NCBI GenBank assembly: GCA_024760905.1
Contig: CM045729.1
Location: forward strand, 79,577,550-79,641,549
Source of the DNA: Plotosus lineatus
Taxonomy: Eukaryota > Chordata > Actinopteri > Siluriformes > Plotosidae
Reading direction: 5' to 3'
Length of the DNA: 64,000 nucleotides
Every line of letters starts with the position of its first letter. Position 1 is the first letter of the stretch. A model generated the notes under the pieces. It saw nothing but the letters and a program-made list of their open reading frames with translations. It ran no database searches and was not told where the DNA came from. A program made the position numbers and the translations under genes. Shown here piece after piece: positions 1-10,801 of the stretch.

Positions 1-300
1 AGCCATTGGGTCTCTGTATTGCTTGAGCCAGAGCTTGGTCTGCATTGGTAACAACATGTTGACTTCATTTCCAGTGGGGGTTGAACTTCGTCAAGGCTCT
101 CCTTTGTCACCAAAATGATAAATGATATTCATGGGTAGAATTTCTAGGCGCAGCCAAGACATTGAGGGGTTCTAGTTTCATGGTCATAGGATCTCATCTC
201 TGCTTTTTGAAGATGAACTTGTCTTTCTTGGCTTCATTAGGCCGGGACCTCCAGCTCTTGCTGGAGTGATTCGTAGCTGATTGTGAAGCGGCCGGAATGA
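1..300 (+). mobile_element. Rex3-like (RTE) LINE fragment, reverse transcriptase region
   Basis: Conceptual translation with frame changes gives pieces matching the Rex3 copy at 17.6-18.95 kb: SLVCIGNN (compare SLVRIGNN), then SFPVGVELRQGSPLSP, then a degraded stretch where FADDVVL would lie. It is cut by the window start and fades at about position 300. Several stops and indels show it is an old, dead copy of the RT palm region. Family assignment rests on similarity to the better copy in this window and on recall of teleost Rex3. Confidence 0.75.
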
Positions 301-394
301 ATTATCTTGGACCACAAATATGTGGTTGCAGCGAGGCTGTAGCCCATCTCTGACAACTCTGGGTTAAAGCGGAATACCCAAGATAGCTCACAAA

Positions 395-640
395 TCCATT
401 ACTGGGTAAATACACAACCATTCATACTCCAATTCATACCTAGCGACAATAGAGAATAAAGAATTCACCTTATGTGCATACTTTTGTACTGTGTGAGGAA
501 ACTAGTACCTGGAGGAAACCCATGCAAGCACAGGGAGGACATGCAAACTCACAAAAAAACATGAGCCAGGGACTCAATCCAAAGACCTTTTTGTTGTGAG
601 ACAGATGTGCTAACCATACCACCACGCCATACATGATTTC
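395..640 (-). mobile_element. SINE-D copy, 3'-truncated, degraded
   Basis: Read on the minus strand it has a tRNA-like B box (GGATTGAGTCC), then the landmarks gtttgcatgtcctccctgtg and gggtttcctccaggta that mark this family at 2657, 44518 and 52557. The remnant ends in the cacacctagg-type middle segment and lacks the tail. Confidence 0.6.
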
Positions 641-2656
641 AACAAGTTTTAGCAGATTTGTTTCTCTGTAAGGAACTTACTTTCTATCGGAATCCACAGG
701 AAACAAGTAAATTTCATGGCTGCCAATGATATAGATGCTATTATATGAACTATGCAACATCCACATGTTATTAAGGTGTGATGTGCTATAAATATAATAT
801 ACTGTATGTGTTTCTTCCCCAAAGGGGTTCATTTCTTCATTTCAGAATTGCATGGGTTTCAGTTCTGGCATCATAATTATATTAAAATATCATCGGACTC
901 CTTTCTCGTAAAAAACAAACAATAAGAAATTATGAAATTATAAAAAATGTACCTATTTTGCTTAAATGATTAACTGTCTACATCAGATTTTATCAAGAAT
1001 TTTTGCATTTTAGAATGCAAATGCCTCTCAAGTATTTCTTTAAATTGTGATATTTAAGTGACACTACTTGATTCTGAGCTCATGGTTTAATTCTTATGCT
1101 CAGTATTATCGTGTTATTAGCTTGCAAATGCCTGAAACAGTAATGATTTATTTTACTGTTTATTAAGACATCGTTACCACATGAATTCAATAAAAGTTGA
1201 TTACTTTATGATGTTCAAGTATTTTCCTCCCACATCTGTCCAAATAAGCACCAAATGGGAAATGCTTGACTGCCTCTTGGCATCATTTAGATCAATGGTG
1301 TCTACTGTTAACATGATGATAAACCAAACCCCGCATTCAAGTAGAAAAGTATTTAGCTTATGAAGAGGCTTATGATCTCAGTGTTGTAGTGCAGCATAGA
1401 GATCAGGCTGTAAACAGCCAAACCAGGGCTTCTGGATGTAGACCAAAGCATGCATCAGGAGCTTTGTAGCCTAAACGTTGGCCCGTGTTTCCTTCGCCTC
1501 CCTCTGTGAAATTGCTCTGTTCTCCTTGGTGGTCTGTGGCAGCCATCAGCAGCCTCAGCTGGCATTTTAAAGAGGTGCCTGTGGTTAAAAAAAAAAAAAA
1601 AAGTCAGTTTGACTGCAAGACTTGAGAGGAAATTCCTCTTTCCAGACACAGGAGAAAGGCTTATTCTAAACTCTTTGTAAAATTGTGGAGTAAATGTTAA
1701 ACTTTTATTCTCGATAAAGTGTATCTCCTGTTTGAAAAGACAGCATACACTCATGAATGATTGAGTGCTGTTTTCCATCATCTAGTAAAATGTCAAAAAT
1801 ACTTTTCTTCTTTACTATTATCATTGCCTTGCCTTGCATATCCATGATTCCCACTGTGCACTGGTGTAGAGCATCAGTGCGCCTCCCACTCATCCCTCCC
1901 AGCACTATGAGATGGTGAGATTCAAATCAAGACTAAAAATAGGCACCTCACTTTGTCCTCTCTAATGACAGATTTAAAACAAAATGGAAAGATGTGCAGA
2001 AGAACGTGTTATTTCCATTGCACCATTATCTATTATAAGCAGAATGCGGAACTAAATTGATATAACACTCCGTGACGAGTCTGGAATGTGTGAAAAGTGT
2101 CCTTCCAAGCATCACCATTGCTGACATTTTCATGTTTCATTTAGTCTTGATGTCTTCCAGCAAGTGGGGTGAAGGATCAAATTGGAAAAAAGACTAATCT
2201 GTTGTGGAAAATGTTGGACAGAATGTTAAATATTAATACCCTGAATATGTGCAGCAACACAGTCAATGTTTTTTCTCACAGTTGAATTACAAACGCAGGG
2301 CCTGATAGTGTTTTTTGGGTTAAACCCATCTTTATGTTAAGACTTTTAATAATTGTTGCTGCGAAACGACTTATACAGATGGGAATCTCTGTGCTATATA
2401 TAGAATATGATAATTTATCAAATTGATTCTTCATAGCTTTTACAACTACACATCTGTCTGTCCATACCTACATCTCCATGGCCTGACATGACATGACATG
2501 ACATGGCATGGCCTGACATGGTCTTTGTGGTAAGTTTGCATTCCTGCAAACCAGAAAACAGCTGCACGCATGAACAATTCTGTTACATAACTAAACAACA
2601 GTGTTCCTAGTCTTCTACTATAACTTTAGGTTTTTTTAATCCTTATTTTCCCCACA
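641..2656. other. AT-rich unique sequence, no feature recognised
   Basis: I see no coding exon, tRNA or transposon signature here. Open frames are short, in overlapping frames, and lack family features. A short A-run lies near 1587-1603, and an imperfect (GACAT)n array at 2484-2521 is the only structured sequence. Confidence 0.6.
2484..2521. repeat. (TGACA)n-type pentanucleotide microsatellite, imperfect
   Basis: About five tandem copies of tgaca/tggca-type units are visible, beginning cctgacatgacatgacatga. The array is degenerate at its right end. Confidence 0.8.
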
Positions 2657-2981
2657 ATGGGAGGTACAGTGAAGTAGAGGTTACAACATCTGTCTTACAG
2701 CAAGAAGCGTTCTGTTGAGTTTGAATCCTAGCTTGGAAATTTCTGTGTGGAGATTGCATGGTCTCCCCGTGCTTGCGTGGGTTTTCTCCAGGTACTCCGG
2801 TTTCCTTCCACAGTCCAAAAACATGCATGGTAGGTGAATTGGCTGTACCAAGTCACCCCTAGGTGTCAGCGAGAGAGTCTGAATGGTTATGTGAGTCTTG
2901 GCCCTCCGATTGCCTGGCGAGCTGAGTGCCAGCCTCCCTGCGACCCCAATTAGGATTAAATAGTTCAGAAACTGAATGAAT
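2657..2981 (+). mobile_element. SINE-D copy, nearly full length
   Basis: A tRNA-like head (ggttacaacatctgtcttac, weak B box) is followed by the family landmarks: gtgtggagattgcatggtct, ccaggtactccggtttcctt and acagtccaaaaacatgcatg. The tail reads gcctggcgagctgagtgcca, then ccccaattaggattaaatag, and ends gaatgaatg. The tail module is the same as in SINE-B although head and middle differ. It is moderately diverged. Confidence 0.75.
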
Positions 2982-3044
2982 GAAAGACTTTCCCCCCAAA
3001 CAAACAACTGCCTAAAAAAAGCCTCAGTGAAATTAGTTTGCAGA

Positions 3045-3350
3045 TTAATGTCTAAGAAGGTCCTGGGTTTAATTTCCCTCCGATCACTGTAGACTCTTCA
3101 TCTTCTCCCTGTGCTTGTATGGATTTTCTCTGGGTACTTCAGTATCATTCCACAGTCCAACGACATGCACATTAACCTCATTGGCCATTCCAAATAAAAA
3201 TTCTGTTCTTCTGGTAAATGTGAGTGGGAATGTTTTTGTGTTATCTCTGTAATGGTCTGGTGAGCTGTTCAGGGTGTACCCCACTTTTGCTCAATATAGG
3301 CTAAGAAAAGCTCCAGCCTGCTTATGACCCTAATAGGAAATGAAAGAGTG
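3045..3350 (+). mobile_element. SINE-D copy, diverged
   Basis: It carries the same order of landmarks as the copy just upstream: aaggtcctgggtttaatttc (B-box region), tctccctgtgcttgtatgg, tactt(c)agtatcattccac, acagtccaacgacatgcac, then ctggtgagctgttcagggtg and a final gaccctaataggaaatgaaa. A larger number of substitutions indicates an older insertion than 2657-2981. Confidence 0.65.
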
Positions 3351-3593
3351 AAAAGGATTTAAAACTTGAGCTAGATTAAGTTGTACTTGGGTCTGGATTT
3401 GGACCGGATGGCATCTGTTGAGTTGGCTAACAGAAGCTTTCCAGCACTATCTCTGATTTTTCTGATTTTTACAGTGAAAATCGTTTCTTTCACTAAAATA
3501 ATTAAACAATATGTAATTCAGGTTTGAACCTTTGTACAAATCATGACAGTACTTGCTACCCTTGTACTATAATGAGTTATTAAATATGTTTTG

Positions 3594-3690
3594 GGGCAGT
3601 GGTAGCCTGGTGGTAAAGGTACTAGCTCACTGATTCCAAGGTTGGGGGTTTAGGTCAGTATCAAATTTACACTCTGTTATTGTCCCTCAA
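3594..3690 (+). mobile_element. SINE-A/B head fragment
   Basis: The tRNA-like head of the SINE-A/B group is recognisable (ggggcagtggtagcctggtg, then ctcactgattccaaggttgg). The B box is decayed (ggtttaggtca). The sequence diverges soon after ttattgtccctc, so only the head survives. Confidence 0.6.
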
Positions 3691-4007
3691 TTGTGCCATG
3701 ATTTTAATAATTTTACTCTGATAAAATCTCAAAATAATCAATTTAATCGAATTGCTTCACATTTCTCATGCATTGGCTTGACTCTTCAACACACGTGCGA
3801 TAATAGGTATGCAGCCTTTTCATTTACAACCGCCCTTCCTGTACTTTTAACCATTTTTCTTATGAACTTTAACTTTTGTACTTATTATTTGTTTATAAGT
3901 AGCTGCCCTCTTGATATGTGGGTTGAGAGAGTTTTTGTACTTTTTATAATTGCTACCTGCTTTACTGTGTCTACACCCACCTGCATCAGACGGCAAGTAC
4001 TGTTAGG

Positions 4008-4650
4008 GTCACGTGTTTTGACTTTTCCAGTGCATTCAACACCATGAGGCCAACCCTCCTGGGTGAGAAGCTGACAGCGATGTAGGTGGATACCTCTTTC
4101 TATCTGACCGAAAGACCACTGTATGTGCGCCTGTAGCACTGCTTGTCAGACACGGTGGTAAGCAACACCGGAGTACCACAAGGGACCGTCCTCTCCCCTT
4201 TCCCCTTCAACCTCTACACAGTGAACTTCAGCTAATGCACAGAGATCTGCCATCCTCAGGAGTTTTCTGATGACTCTGCTGTAGTTGGATGTATCAGTGG
4301 AGGTGATGAGATGGAATATTGGACTGTGGTGGATTCCTTCATCACATGGTGTGAGCAGAATCTTCTGCAGCTTAATTTGACAAAGACCAAGAAACCGATT
4401 GGGGATGTTATAAGATCCAAAACACCAGCGATCCCTGTTTCCATCCAGGGTGACAATGTGGAAATATGGCAGATTACAAATAGCTAGGAGTTCATATTGG
4501 CAATAAACTGGACCGGGTTAGGAACAGTACCGCAATTTATAGGAAGAGCCAGAGCCATCTATATTTTTTACGGCGGTTAAGATTGTCTAACATCTGTCAG
4601 ACACCAACCAAGATGTTCTATGAGTTAGTTGTGGCCGGTTCAATACGGCA
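4008..4650 (+). pseudogene. L2/Rex1-like LINE relic, reverse transcriptase palm and thumb
   Basis: Translation with a few stops gives FDFSSAFNTMRPTLL at about 4018, then GVPQGTVLSPF, then the catalytic-loop motif EFSDDSAVVG near 4260. Further on come FITWCEQNLLQLNLTKTKK and a degraded thumb. These correspond in order to FDFSSAFNTIRP, GAPQGTVLSPF and FSDDSAIVG of the L2 copy at 20.8-22.2 kb. Stops within the frame (for example after LTAM) and the lack of the N-terminal half and 3' tail show a dead, internal fragment. RTs of this type synthesise cDNA at a nicked target; this copy cannot. Confidence 0.85.
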
Positions 4651-4819
4651 ACAACAGCCACTGTTATACACTAGCAATATGCAGTACATTTACATTCTAC
4701 TGTTTCTCATATAATATAATACTGTACACAACTCTCACTGACTGGATTCATTCTGTATATGTTTACATAGATATTAGTAACTTTTCATTTTAGACTTGTA
4801 TAGTAAGTCTGTGGACTTT

Positions 4820-5090
4820 TTACACCCAAGCCATAGCTGCTCATCAGGCTGGTGCTTATGCCCGGTTTCTGTAGCATGAAGCAACTAGGAGTTCAACTCC
4901 TCCTGGATGGGACGCTAGTCCATCACAGGTTACTTCCCAGTATATTTTTACTGGTACCCATTTATACTGCTGGGTGAACAGAGGCACACTTGTGGTTAAG
5001 ACTTTTCACAGTGAGGGTCTCCGTGGGATTTGAACTCATGACCTCTCGATCATGAGCGCAGCACCCTAAGCACTACACTACCAGCCCCAC
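4820..5090 (-). mobile_element. SINE-C copy
   Basis: On the minus strand the tRNA-like head (tggtagtgtagtgcttaggg; A box tagtgtagtgc) and B box (agttcaaatcc) are followed by taaccacaagtgtgcctctg, cagcagtataaatgggtacc and agtaaaaatatactgggaag. It matches the plus-strand copy at 6852-7150 over its whole length. The (CTAC)n tail is lost. Confidence 0.8.
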
Positions 5091-5978
5091 ATTGTATTCT
5101 GATTAACTTTACATTAAAAGGCAGATTCTAGGCTCAACTAATGTGTACTTTTCAAACAAAACTCTCCCCAACAAGTGATTACATGGGGTTTGATCATGTA
5201 GTTCACTTGAATATATCCTGTTGAGGTTTCTAATAGGAAGGGTAATAAAGTATATCATGCATTTCCTATTGTAGCGCAGACCACTCTTCCATTTATTTTG
5301 GCTTTATTCTTACATCCTTCTTGAATTAGTGTGATGCTTCTTTGCTCCTAATAATAAATCTTATGGCAGTATGTTTGTTATTCCTTTCTCTCGTCGATGG
5401 TGAAAGAACAGTGGTGAACTTGCTGGGTGGGCGGATGTGTTGACATGACCTTTATATTCCTGGACTGTAAACAATTCAACAGATGAAGTGCAAATAATTC
5501 CAACAGCAATAGCAAATAAAAAATATAGAAAGCAAAGTAAGGAGTGAAGTAAAATCTGGTACACTGTTAGTTTTTATCAAAAATAAGCGATGGCAAGACA
5601 GTATGGTGGTGCGAGCCGATTATTTTACAACAAAGGCTGAACCTGAAGTGCTTCCTTCCTCGTATACCACAGCAGTTTGCCTTGAGTTACATTTTTATTT
5701 ATATTAAAATTTTTATTAAAGAGCCTCTTTTTTTCCTGATGGTGCTAATGTTAAAAAAAAAAAAAAAAGCATGGATGTCATGTTGATCAGAATCCTCAAA
5801 ATCCAACATCCACTTTCTTCAAGAAGTTCTGTTAACGTTAGTTAAATTTGCAGTCTTTTCCACTAACTGATGCAAAGCATGAACATACGTTAAGCACGTA
5901 CCATCGACTGTATGTGTAGCTACAGCTATAGGTGATTATATAAAAGTGAAGTGTTTGTAAAGATGATATTTTATCAAA
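5091..5978. other. AT-rich unique sequence, no feature recognised
   Basis: Nothing with a family signature was seen. An A-run at about 5752-5768 could be the trace of an old retroposed tail but no body is recognisable upstream. Confidence 0.55.
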
Positions 5979-6285
5979 TGGGCAGTGGTGGCCTGGTGGT
6001 AAGGTGATGGATCATTGATCCGACAATTGGGTGTTCAACGGGTTGTTACTGTCCCCCCCAGTGCAGCGAACTGGGATATCAAAGGCCGGCCATGTCTTTC
6101 ACAGTCTATGGTGTGAGGTTCATGTAAAAGAACCATTGCTGACTTTCAGCAATAGTAGCTGCATAGCCGTCTGCATAGCTGTGATGGCCTGGCAAGCTGC
6201 CGTCGTCCAGAGTCGGTTGATGGATGCCAACCTCCCCGCGACCCTAATTAGGATGAAGCGGTTCAGAAAATGAATGAATGGATGT
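5979..6285 (+). mobile_element. SINE-B copy (left member of a dimer)
   Basis: The head begins gggcagtggtggcctggtgg. The core has ctgggatatcaaaggccggc and gtaaaagaaccattgctgac. The tail gcgaccctaattaggatgaa is followed by (GAAT)n. The B box is damaged. The following 140 bp and a second SINE-B form a unit that reappears inverted at 8417-9075. Confidence 0.9.
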
Positions 6286-6426
6286 ATTTTTATTAAATTT
6301 GAAACCAGGATCTTCACAAGGGATTTTGTCTAGCTCGAGTACGTGCAGTAAATACACATGGCGCTCTTGCATTTTCATGAGACACGCCAACTTTACTTTA
6401 AACTAAAAGCCAAAATTGTTTTAGCT

Positions 6427-6772
6427 GTGGATGGACTGGTGGTAAGGTGCTGGATTACTGATCCCAAGGTTGGAGGTTCAAGCCCCATTATCAATGGGTT
6501 GTTACTACTGCCCCACCAGTGCAGAAAACTGGGCTATCAAAGGCTGGCCATGTCGCTCACTAATCACTGTCTATGGTGGGAGGTGCTTAAAGAACCATTG
6601 CTGGTTTTCGTCAGGAGTAGCTGCATAACCATCAGCATGTTGCTCCCCTGTGATGGCCTCGCGAGCTGAGCAGGGTGTACTTTTCCCTTGCTGCAGAGTT
6701 GGCTGAGATGAGAACCTGCCTAACCTTGACCCTAATTAGGATTAAGTGGTTCAAAAAAATGGTTGAATGAAT
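6427..6772 (+). mobile_element. SINE-B copy (right member of a dimer)
   Basis: Head tggactggtggtaaggtgct, B box GGTTCAAGCCC, the usual core and the tail accctaattaggattaagtg plus a degraded GAAT tail are all present. It shares private variants (ccattatcaatgggttgtta, gcagaaaactgggctatcaa) with the inverted copy at 8417-8757, so the two derive from one another or from one composite source. Confidence 0.9.
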
Positions 6773-6851
6773 AATTAACTGATATGGATGCATCTAGGAA
6801 AGACTTCACTGGGACATGAACTGGGAATTATTGACTCATTAGCTCTAATGG

Positions 6852-7150
6852 GGGGGGGCAGTGGCATAGTGGTTAGGGTGCTTGGCTCATGATCGGGAGG
6901 TTGTGTGTTCAAATCCCAGTTAAAGCTGCACTGTGCTAAGACCCCTGGGCAAGGTCTTAACCACAAGTGTGCCGCTGCCTCTGTTCACCCAGCAGTATAA
7001 ATGGGTACCAGTAAAAATATACTGGGAAGGTAACCTGCAATGGACTAGCGTCCCATCCAGGAGGAATTGAACTCGGAAACCGTGGATAAGCACCAGCCTG
7101 ATGAGCCGCTAGGCTTGGGTGTAAAGCCCAACCGGACTACCTACCTACCT
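6852..7150 (+). mobile_element. SINE-C copy with (CTAC)n tail
   Basis: The A box TGGCATAGTGG (6862-6872) fits the Pol III consensus TRGYNNARNNG. The B box tgttcaaatcc (6906-6916) differs from GGTTCRANTCC at its first base. The body runs through taaccacaagtgtgccgctg and agtaaaaatatactgggaag. The element ends in a short ctacctacctac tail. This is a tRNA-derived SINE, not a functional tRNA, because no 3' acceptor strand pairs with the head. Confidence 0.85.
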
Positions 7151-7342
7151 AACTTTCATAGGTTAGCTTCTGCTTCCTTTACTTTTAAACAAGAGAACAG
7201 TCCATGTATTCTTCAGTCACTGGTATGTGCTACTTATCTGCCATTAACATGCTTTGTAGGTATGTAAATGAGAACATGACTCAATTAGCTTAGTGCTAAC
7301 TAATGAACATAAATTGAACATCAGTTTGTAATTTGCAAAATT

Positions 7343-7359
7343 ACTTAATTCAGGCCTCT
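7343..7359. repeat. Target-site duplication of SINE-A (left); right copy 7712-7728
   Basis: The 17-bp sequence acttaattcaggcctct is exact on both sides of the SINE. Confidence 0.93.
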
Positions 7360-7711
7360 AGGGGCAGTGGTGGTCTAGTGGTATAGGGCTGGATCGCTGA
7401 TCCAAAGGTTGGCGGTTCGAATCCCACTCTCCACAAGGTTGTCACTGTCCCCCCCAGTGCGGCTAACTGGGTTATCAAAGGCGGGCCATGTCTCTCACTG
7501 TCTATGGTGAGAGGCATGTAAAAGAACCATTGCTGACTTTCGTAAAGAGTAGGCTGCAAAGTCGTCAGCGTGTTTCTATCCCTTGCTAAAAGGGTTGTGA
7601 CAGGAAGGGCATCCGACGTAAAAACCTCTGCCAAATTAAACGTGCGAATCAAAATGATTCGCTGTGGCGACTCCCGAGTAAAAGGGAAAAAGCCGAAAGG
7701 AAGACAGACAG
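7360..7711 (+). mobile_element. SINE-A copy, full length, with perfect 17-bp TSD
   Basis: The A box TGGTCTAGTGG and B box GGTTCGAATCC are both intact. The core is followed by the RTE-derived tail (gacaggaagggcatccgacg, then tgattcgctgtggcgactcc) and agacagacagac. The flanks acttaattcaggcctct at 7343-7359 and 7712-7728 are identical, which marks target-primed insertion and fixes the ends. The intact promoter boxes make Pol III transcription plausible. Confidence 0.95.
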
Positions 7712-7728
7712 ACTTAATTCAGGCCTCT

Positions 7729-8416
7729 CCTACTATGATGTGACACAGAAATTCCCTTTCGTATAATTTTATGTTTGATGCTGCTGCCATTACAACAGCA
7801 GAAATGTATAAAGAAAAAAAAAAATCTATTATATAGTATGACTTGCCTACAGTGGTTTTAATCAGCAAAATCTGTCAAGATTTTCTGATTAATCAGAATT
7901 GGGAATTAAGCCAGACTATGATATAACCCAAAAATAACCAATGACTTTTATAAAGCAACTTAAAACAAGCAGTTTTTGCACTAGTTTGCATCATTTATAA
8001 TGATATAACAGACCTTTTCTAAACTAACTCAGTAACGTCAGGGGAACACCAGAAACAAGAAGCTCATGCTCATAAATCACGAATCATCAGGCTTCAACTA
8101 ACTTGAATATTAAACTTACATATTATATTTTAAATAAACAGGAACAGAGAGTTTATACCTACTAACTGACAGATTTAAAAAAAAAAAACAATAACCCTGT
8201 GTGATTAAAAAAAAAATAGAATTATTCATATTTTTAGCTCTCTCATAATACAGAATACAAAACCAGCCAGCATCATGATAAATGGCCCTTTCTTCATTAT
8301 TATCTAGCTGGAATATCTTTTAGTCATGTGTCTCACATCTGCGTGCGACGCTGACATTCCTCTGCCTTAGATGCGTGCGCCATTGTGAAGATTTTCCTTA
8401 TTCACTGATGCCTAAT
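7729..8416. other. AT-rich unique sequence, no feature recognised
   Basis: A-runs occur near 7813, 8177 and 8207. I saw no protein, RNA or transposon signature. Confidence 0.55.
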
Positions 8417-8757
8417 TGCGTCATTGTTCAATTTCTGTAACCGCTTAATACTAATTAGGGTCACGGGGAGGCTTTCGCCCAGCCCAGCCGACTCTGGGCT
8501 AGGGTAGAGTACACCCTGGACAGCTCGCCAGGCCACCGCAGGGAATAAACATGATGATGGCTATTCAGCTACTCTAGATGAGCACCTCTCACCAGAGACA
8601 GAGAGAGACCTGGCCGGCCTTTGATAGCCCAGTTTTCTGCACTGGGGGAGGGGGGGGGGCAGTAGTAACAACCCATTGATAATGGGGCTTGAACCTCCAA
8701 CCTTGGGATCAGTAATCCAGCACCTTACCACCAGGCCGTCCACAGCTAAAACAATTT
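8417..8757 (-). mobile_element. SINE-B copy, inverted partner of 6427-6772
   Basis: On the minus strand the order is head (cctggtggtaaggtgctgga), B box GGTTCAAGCCC, private ccattatcaatgggttgtta, core, then gcctggcgagctgtccaggg and the ccctaattagtattaagcgg tail. A G-rich expansion sits at 8641-8661. It shares diagnostic changes with 6427-6772. Confidence 0.88.
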
Positions 8758-8929
8758 AAGAATAGATGAAATCAAGAGAATTTGACAGTTTTCATATAGC
8801 ACAGAAAAGTGGGCGTGTCTCATGAAAATGCAAGAACGCCATGTGTATTTACTGCACGTACTCAAGCTAGACAAAATAACTTTTGCAGATCCTGATTTCG
8901 AATTTACGAAAATACACCCATGTATTTTC

Positions 8930-9075
8930 TGAACCGCTTCATCCTAATTAGGGTCGCAGAGAGGCTGGCTCTTGTCGAAAGTCAGCAATGGTTCTTTTAC
9001 ATAAACCGCACACCATAGACAGTGAGAGACATGGCCAGCCTATGATAACCCGGTTAGCTGCACTGGGGGTTGTGT
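8930..9075 (-). mobile_element. SINE-B copy with internal deletion, inverted partner of 5979-6285
   Basis: On the minus strand the core from cccccagtgcagctaaccgg to gactttcgacaag is joined directly to agccagcctctctgcgaccc, so about 60 bp of the tail and the whole head are missing. It ends ccctaattaggatgaagcgg, sharing the aggatgaag variant with 5979-6285. Confidence 0.8.
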
Positions 9076-9201
9076 CTGTGTATGAAATCTAAATCTCTTT
9101 CCTCCCTTGAGAGCGTGTATGTGCATGCGTAGGGAAACATGTGTATGCGGGGAGGGGCTACAGTAATATTTCCCGAGCTGGCACTGACAGCAACCCCAAG
9201 A

Positions 9202-9203
<2 letters not shown>

Positions 9204-9245
<42 letters not shown>
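9204..9245. repeat. (GT)n microsatellite
   Basis: About 21 uninterrupted GT units. A T-run of about 25 follows at 9281-9305. The remainder of 9076-9692 shows nothing I can name. Confidence 0.95.
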
Positions 9246-9247
<2 letters not shown>

Positions 9248-9692
9248 GGCCTCCCTGTAATAAATCCACACAGTGTAGGGTTTTTTTTTTTTTTTTTTTT
9301 TTTTTAACGAGACATAGAAACCTGAGTCAAGGCTGCAGACATTCCCACGGGGAACTGCATTCCTCCCAGTGTGAGGAAGGCGTGATGGAAGAGATGGGGC
9401 ACTAAATGGACATTGTGAGATGTTAAATCAAATGAGAGCCTGTTAATGGAGATTGGACAGTCACAGCAAGGTTGCGCATGCAGCGTCTCTCATAGTTCAT
9501 TGTGTCTGTAATTCTTTGTGTTGGCTACTTAGCTATTCATGTTCTGAAAAGAGCTGCAAGGTCATGTACTGTTTTCTTTCTTTCTTTTTCTTATTTAGCT
9601 TAAATAACAGATTGTAATGCTTTATACAATCCCCTCCAAAAGAATCAGAATGACAAGGACAATTCTTTTTTTTTTTTTTTGCTATACACTGT

Positions 9693-10042
9693 CTGTCTGT
9701 CTTCCTTTCAGCTTTTTCCCTTTTACTCGGGAGTCGCCACAGCGAATCATCTGATTCGCACGTTTGATTTGGCAGAGGTTTTTACGTCGGATGCCCTTCC
9801 TGTCACAACCCTTTTAGCAAGGGACAGAAACACGCTGACGACTTTGCAGCTACTCTTTACGAAAGTCAGCAATGGTTCTTTTACATGCCTCTCACCATAG
9901 ACAGTGACAGACATGGCCTGCCTTTGATAACCCAGTTAGCTGCACTGGGGGGGACAGTGACAACCTTGTGGAGAGTGGGACTCGAACCCCCAACATTTGG
10001 ATCAGCGATCCAGCGCCCTATACCACTAGACCACCGCTGCCC
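9693..10042 (-). mobile_element. SINE-A copy, full length, with TSD containing a T-run
   Basis: Read on the minus strand it has A box TGGTCTAGTGG, B box GGTTCGAGTCC, the core, the RTE-like tail and agacagacagac. Flanks are ttctttttttgctatacactgt on the right (10043-10064) and the same sequence with a longer T-run on the left (ending 9692). The only difference is T-run length, consistent with later slippage. Confidence 0.93.
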
Positions 10043-10077
10043 TTCTTTTTTTGCTATACACTGTTAAAGTAAAAAGA

Positions 10078-10215
10078 GCAATGGTGGCCCAGTGGTAAGG
10101 TGCTGGATATAGCATTGTATATGTATTTATTGATATAATATACACATATACATGTACCTATATGGGCAGTGGTGGCCTGGTGGTAAAGGGGCGCTGGATC
10201 GCTGATTGTTTTGTT
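10078..10215 (+). mobile_element. Two SINE-A/B head fragments
   Basis: Fragments at 10078-10112 (caatggtggcccagtggtaa) and 10164-10215 (gggcagtggtggcctggtgg) each break off near ctggat. They are separated by AT-rich DNA. Neither has a core or tail, so they look like severely truncated or deleted copies. Confidence 0.6.
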
Positions 10216-10299
10216 GGAGGCACTGATCAAAGTTTTGGGTTTTATTTAACAGCTCAACAATTTTATTTTCATGAACAGTTTCTTGGCTGACATGTTTTA

Positions 10300-10303
<4 letters not shown>

Positions 10304-10371
<68 letters not shown>
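10304..10371. repeat. (AT)n microsatellite
   Basis: About 33 AT units directly abut the MITE that starts at 10376. Confidence 0.95.
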
Positions 10372-10375
<4 letters not shown>

Positions 10376-10377
<2 letters not shown>

Positions 10378-10754
10378 GGGGTTCCTCGCTACTCCGCTCT
10401 TCAATTCCTGCGGCTTCAGTGCATCAGGTTTTTTTTTTTGTTTTTTTTAATATTCATCAAATTAAAAAAATAAGGAAATTAAGGAAGCATAGGGGAAAAA
10501 AAACCCACAAACCCATCAACAAAACTACTTACATTTTTATGTGAGGTGCTCAGATGAGTGTGCGCACTTGTCAGTATGTGTGTGTATTTATATTTTATTT
10601 ACAGCTTATGCATTATTTTTGAATGTTTCATTGTTATTATAAGCTTTTATAGCATTGAGTATGTGTTTCTTGATATTATATACACATATACATGTACGTA
10701 TACATCACTCGGGGGGGTCGATCCTACGTCACGGAATTCGGCAGTCGCGGGGTG

Positions 10755-10755
<1 letters not shown>
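10376..10755 (+). mobile_element. TA-type MITE (CAGGGATCCCTC family), 3' end lost
   Basis: The left terminus caggggttcctcgctactcc matches the family TIR. Internal landmarks ttcaattcctgcggcttcag, aataaggaaattaaggaag and ttatgcattatttttgaatg follow in the family order. The right end stops at cggcagtcgcgggg, where a (GT)n(AT)n tract replaces the terminal repeat. Confidence 0.8.

Positions 10756-10795
<40 letters not shown>
10755..10795. repeat. (GT)n(AT)n compound microsatellite
   Basis: About 10 GT units run into about 11 AT units. Confidence 0.9.
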
Positions 10796-10801
10796 AAACT
10801 G

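Noticed and set aside
9054..9405. Open frames made of His-Thr or Cys-Val repeats
   Set aside because: They are translations of the (GT)n/(CA)n microsatellite. The same applies near 16.0, 24.0, 51.6, 55.0, 58.4 and 58.9 kb.
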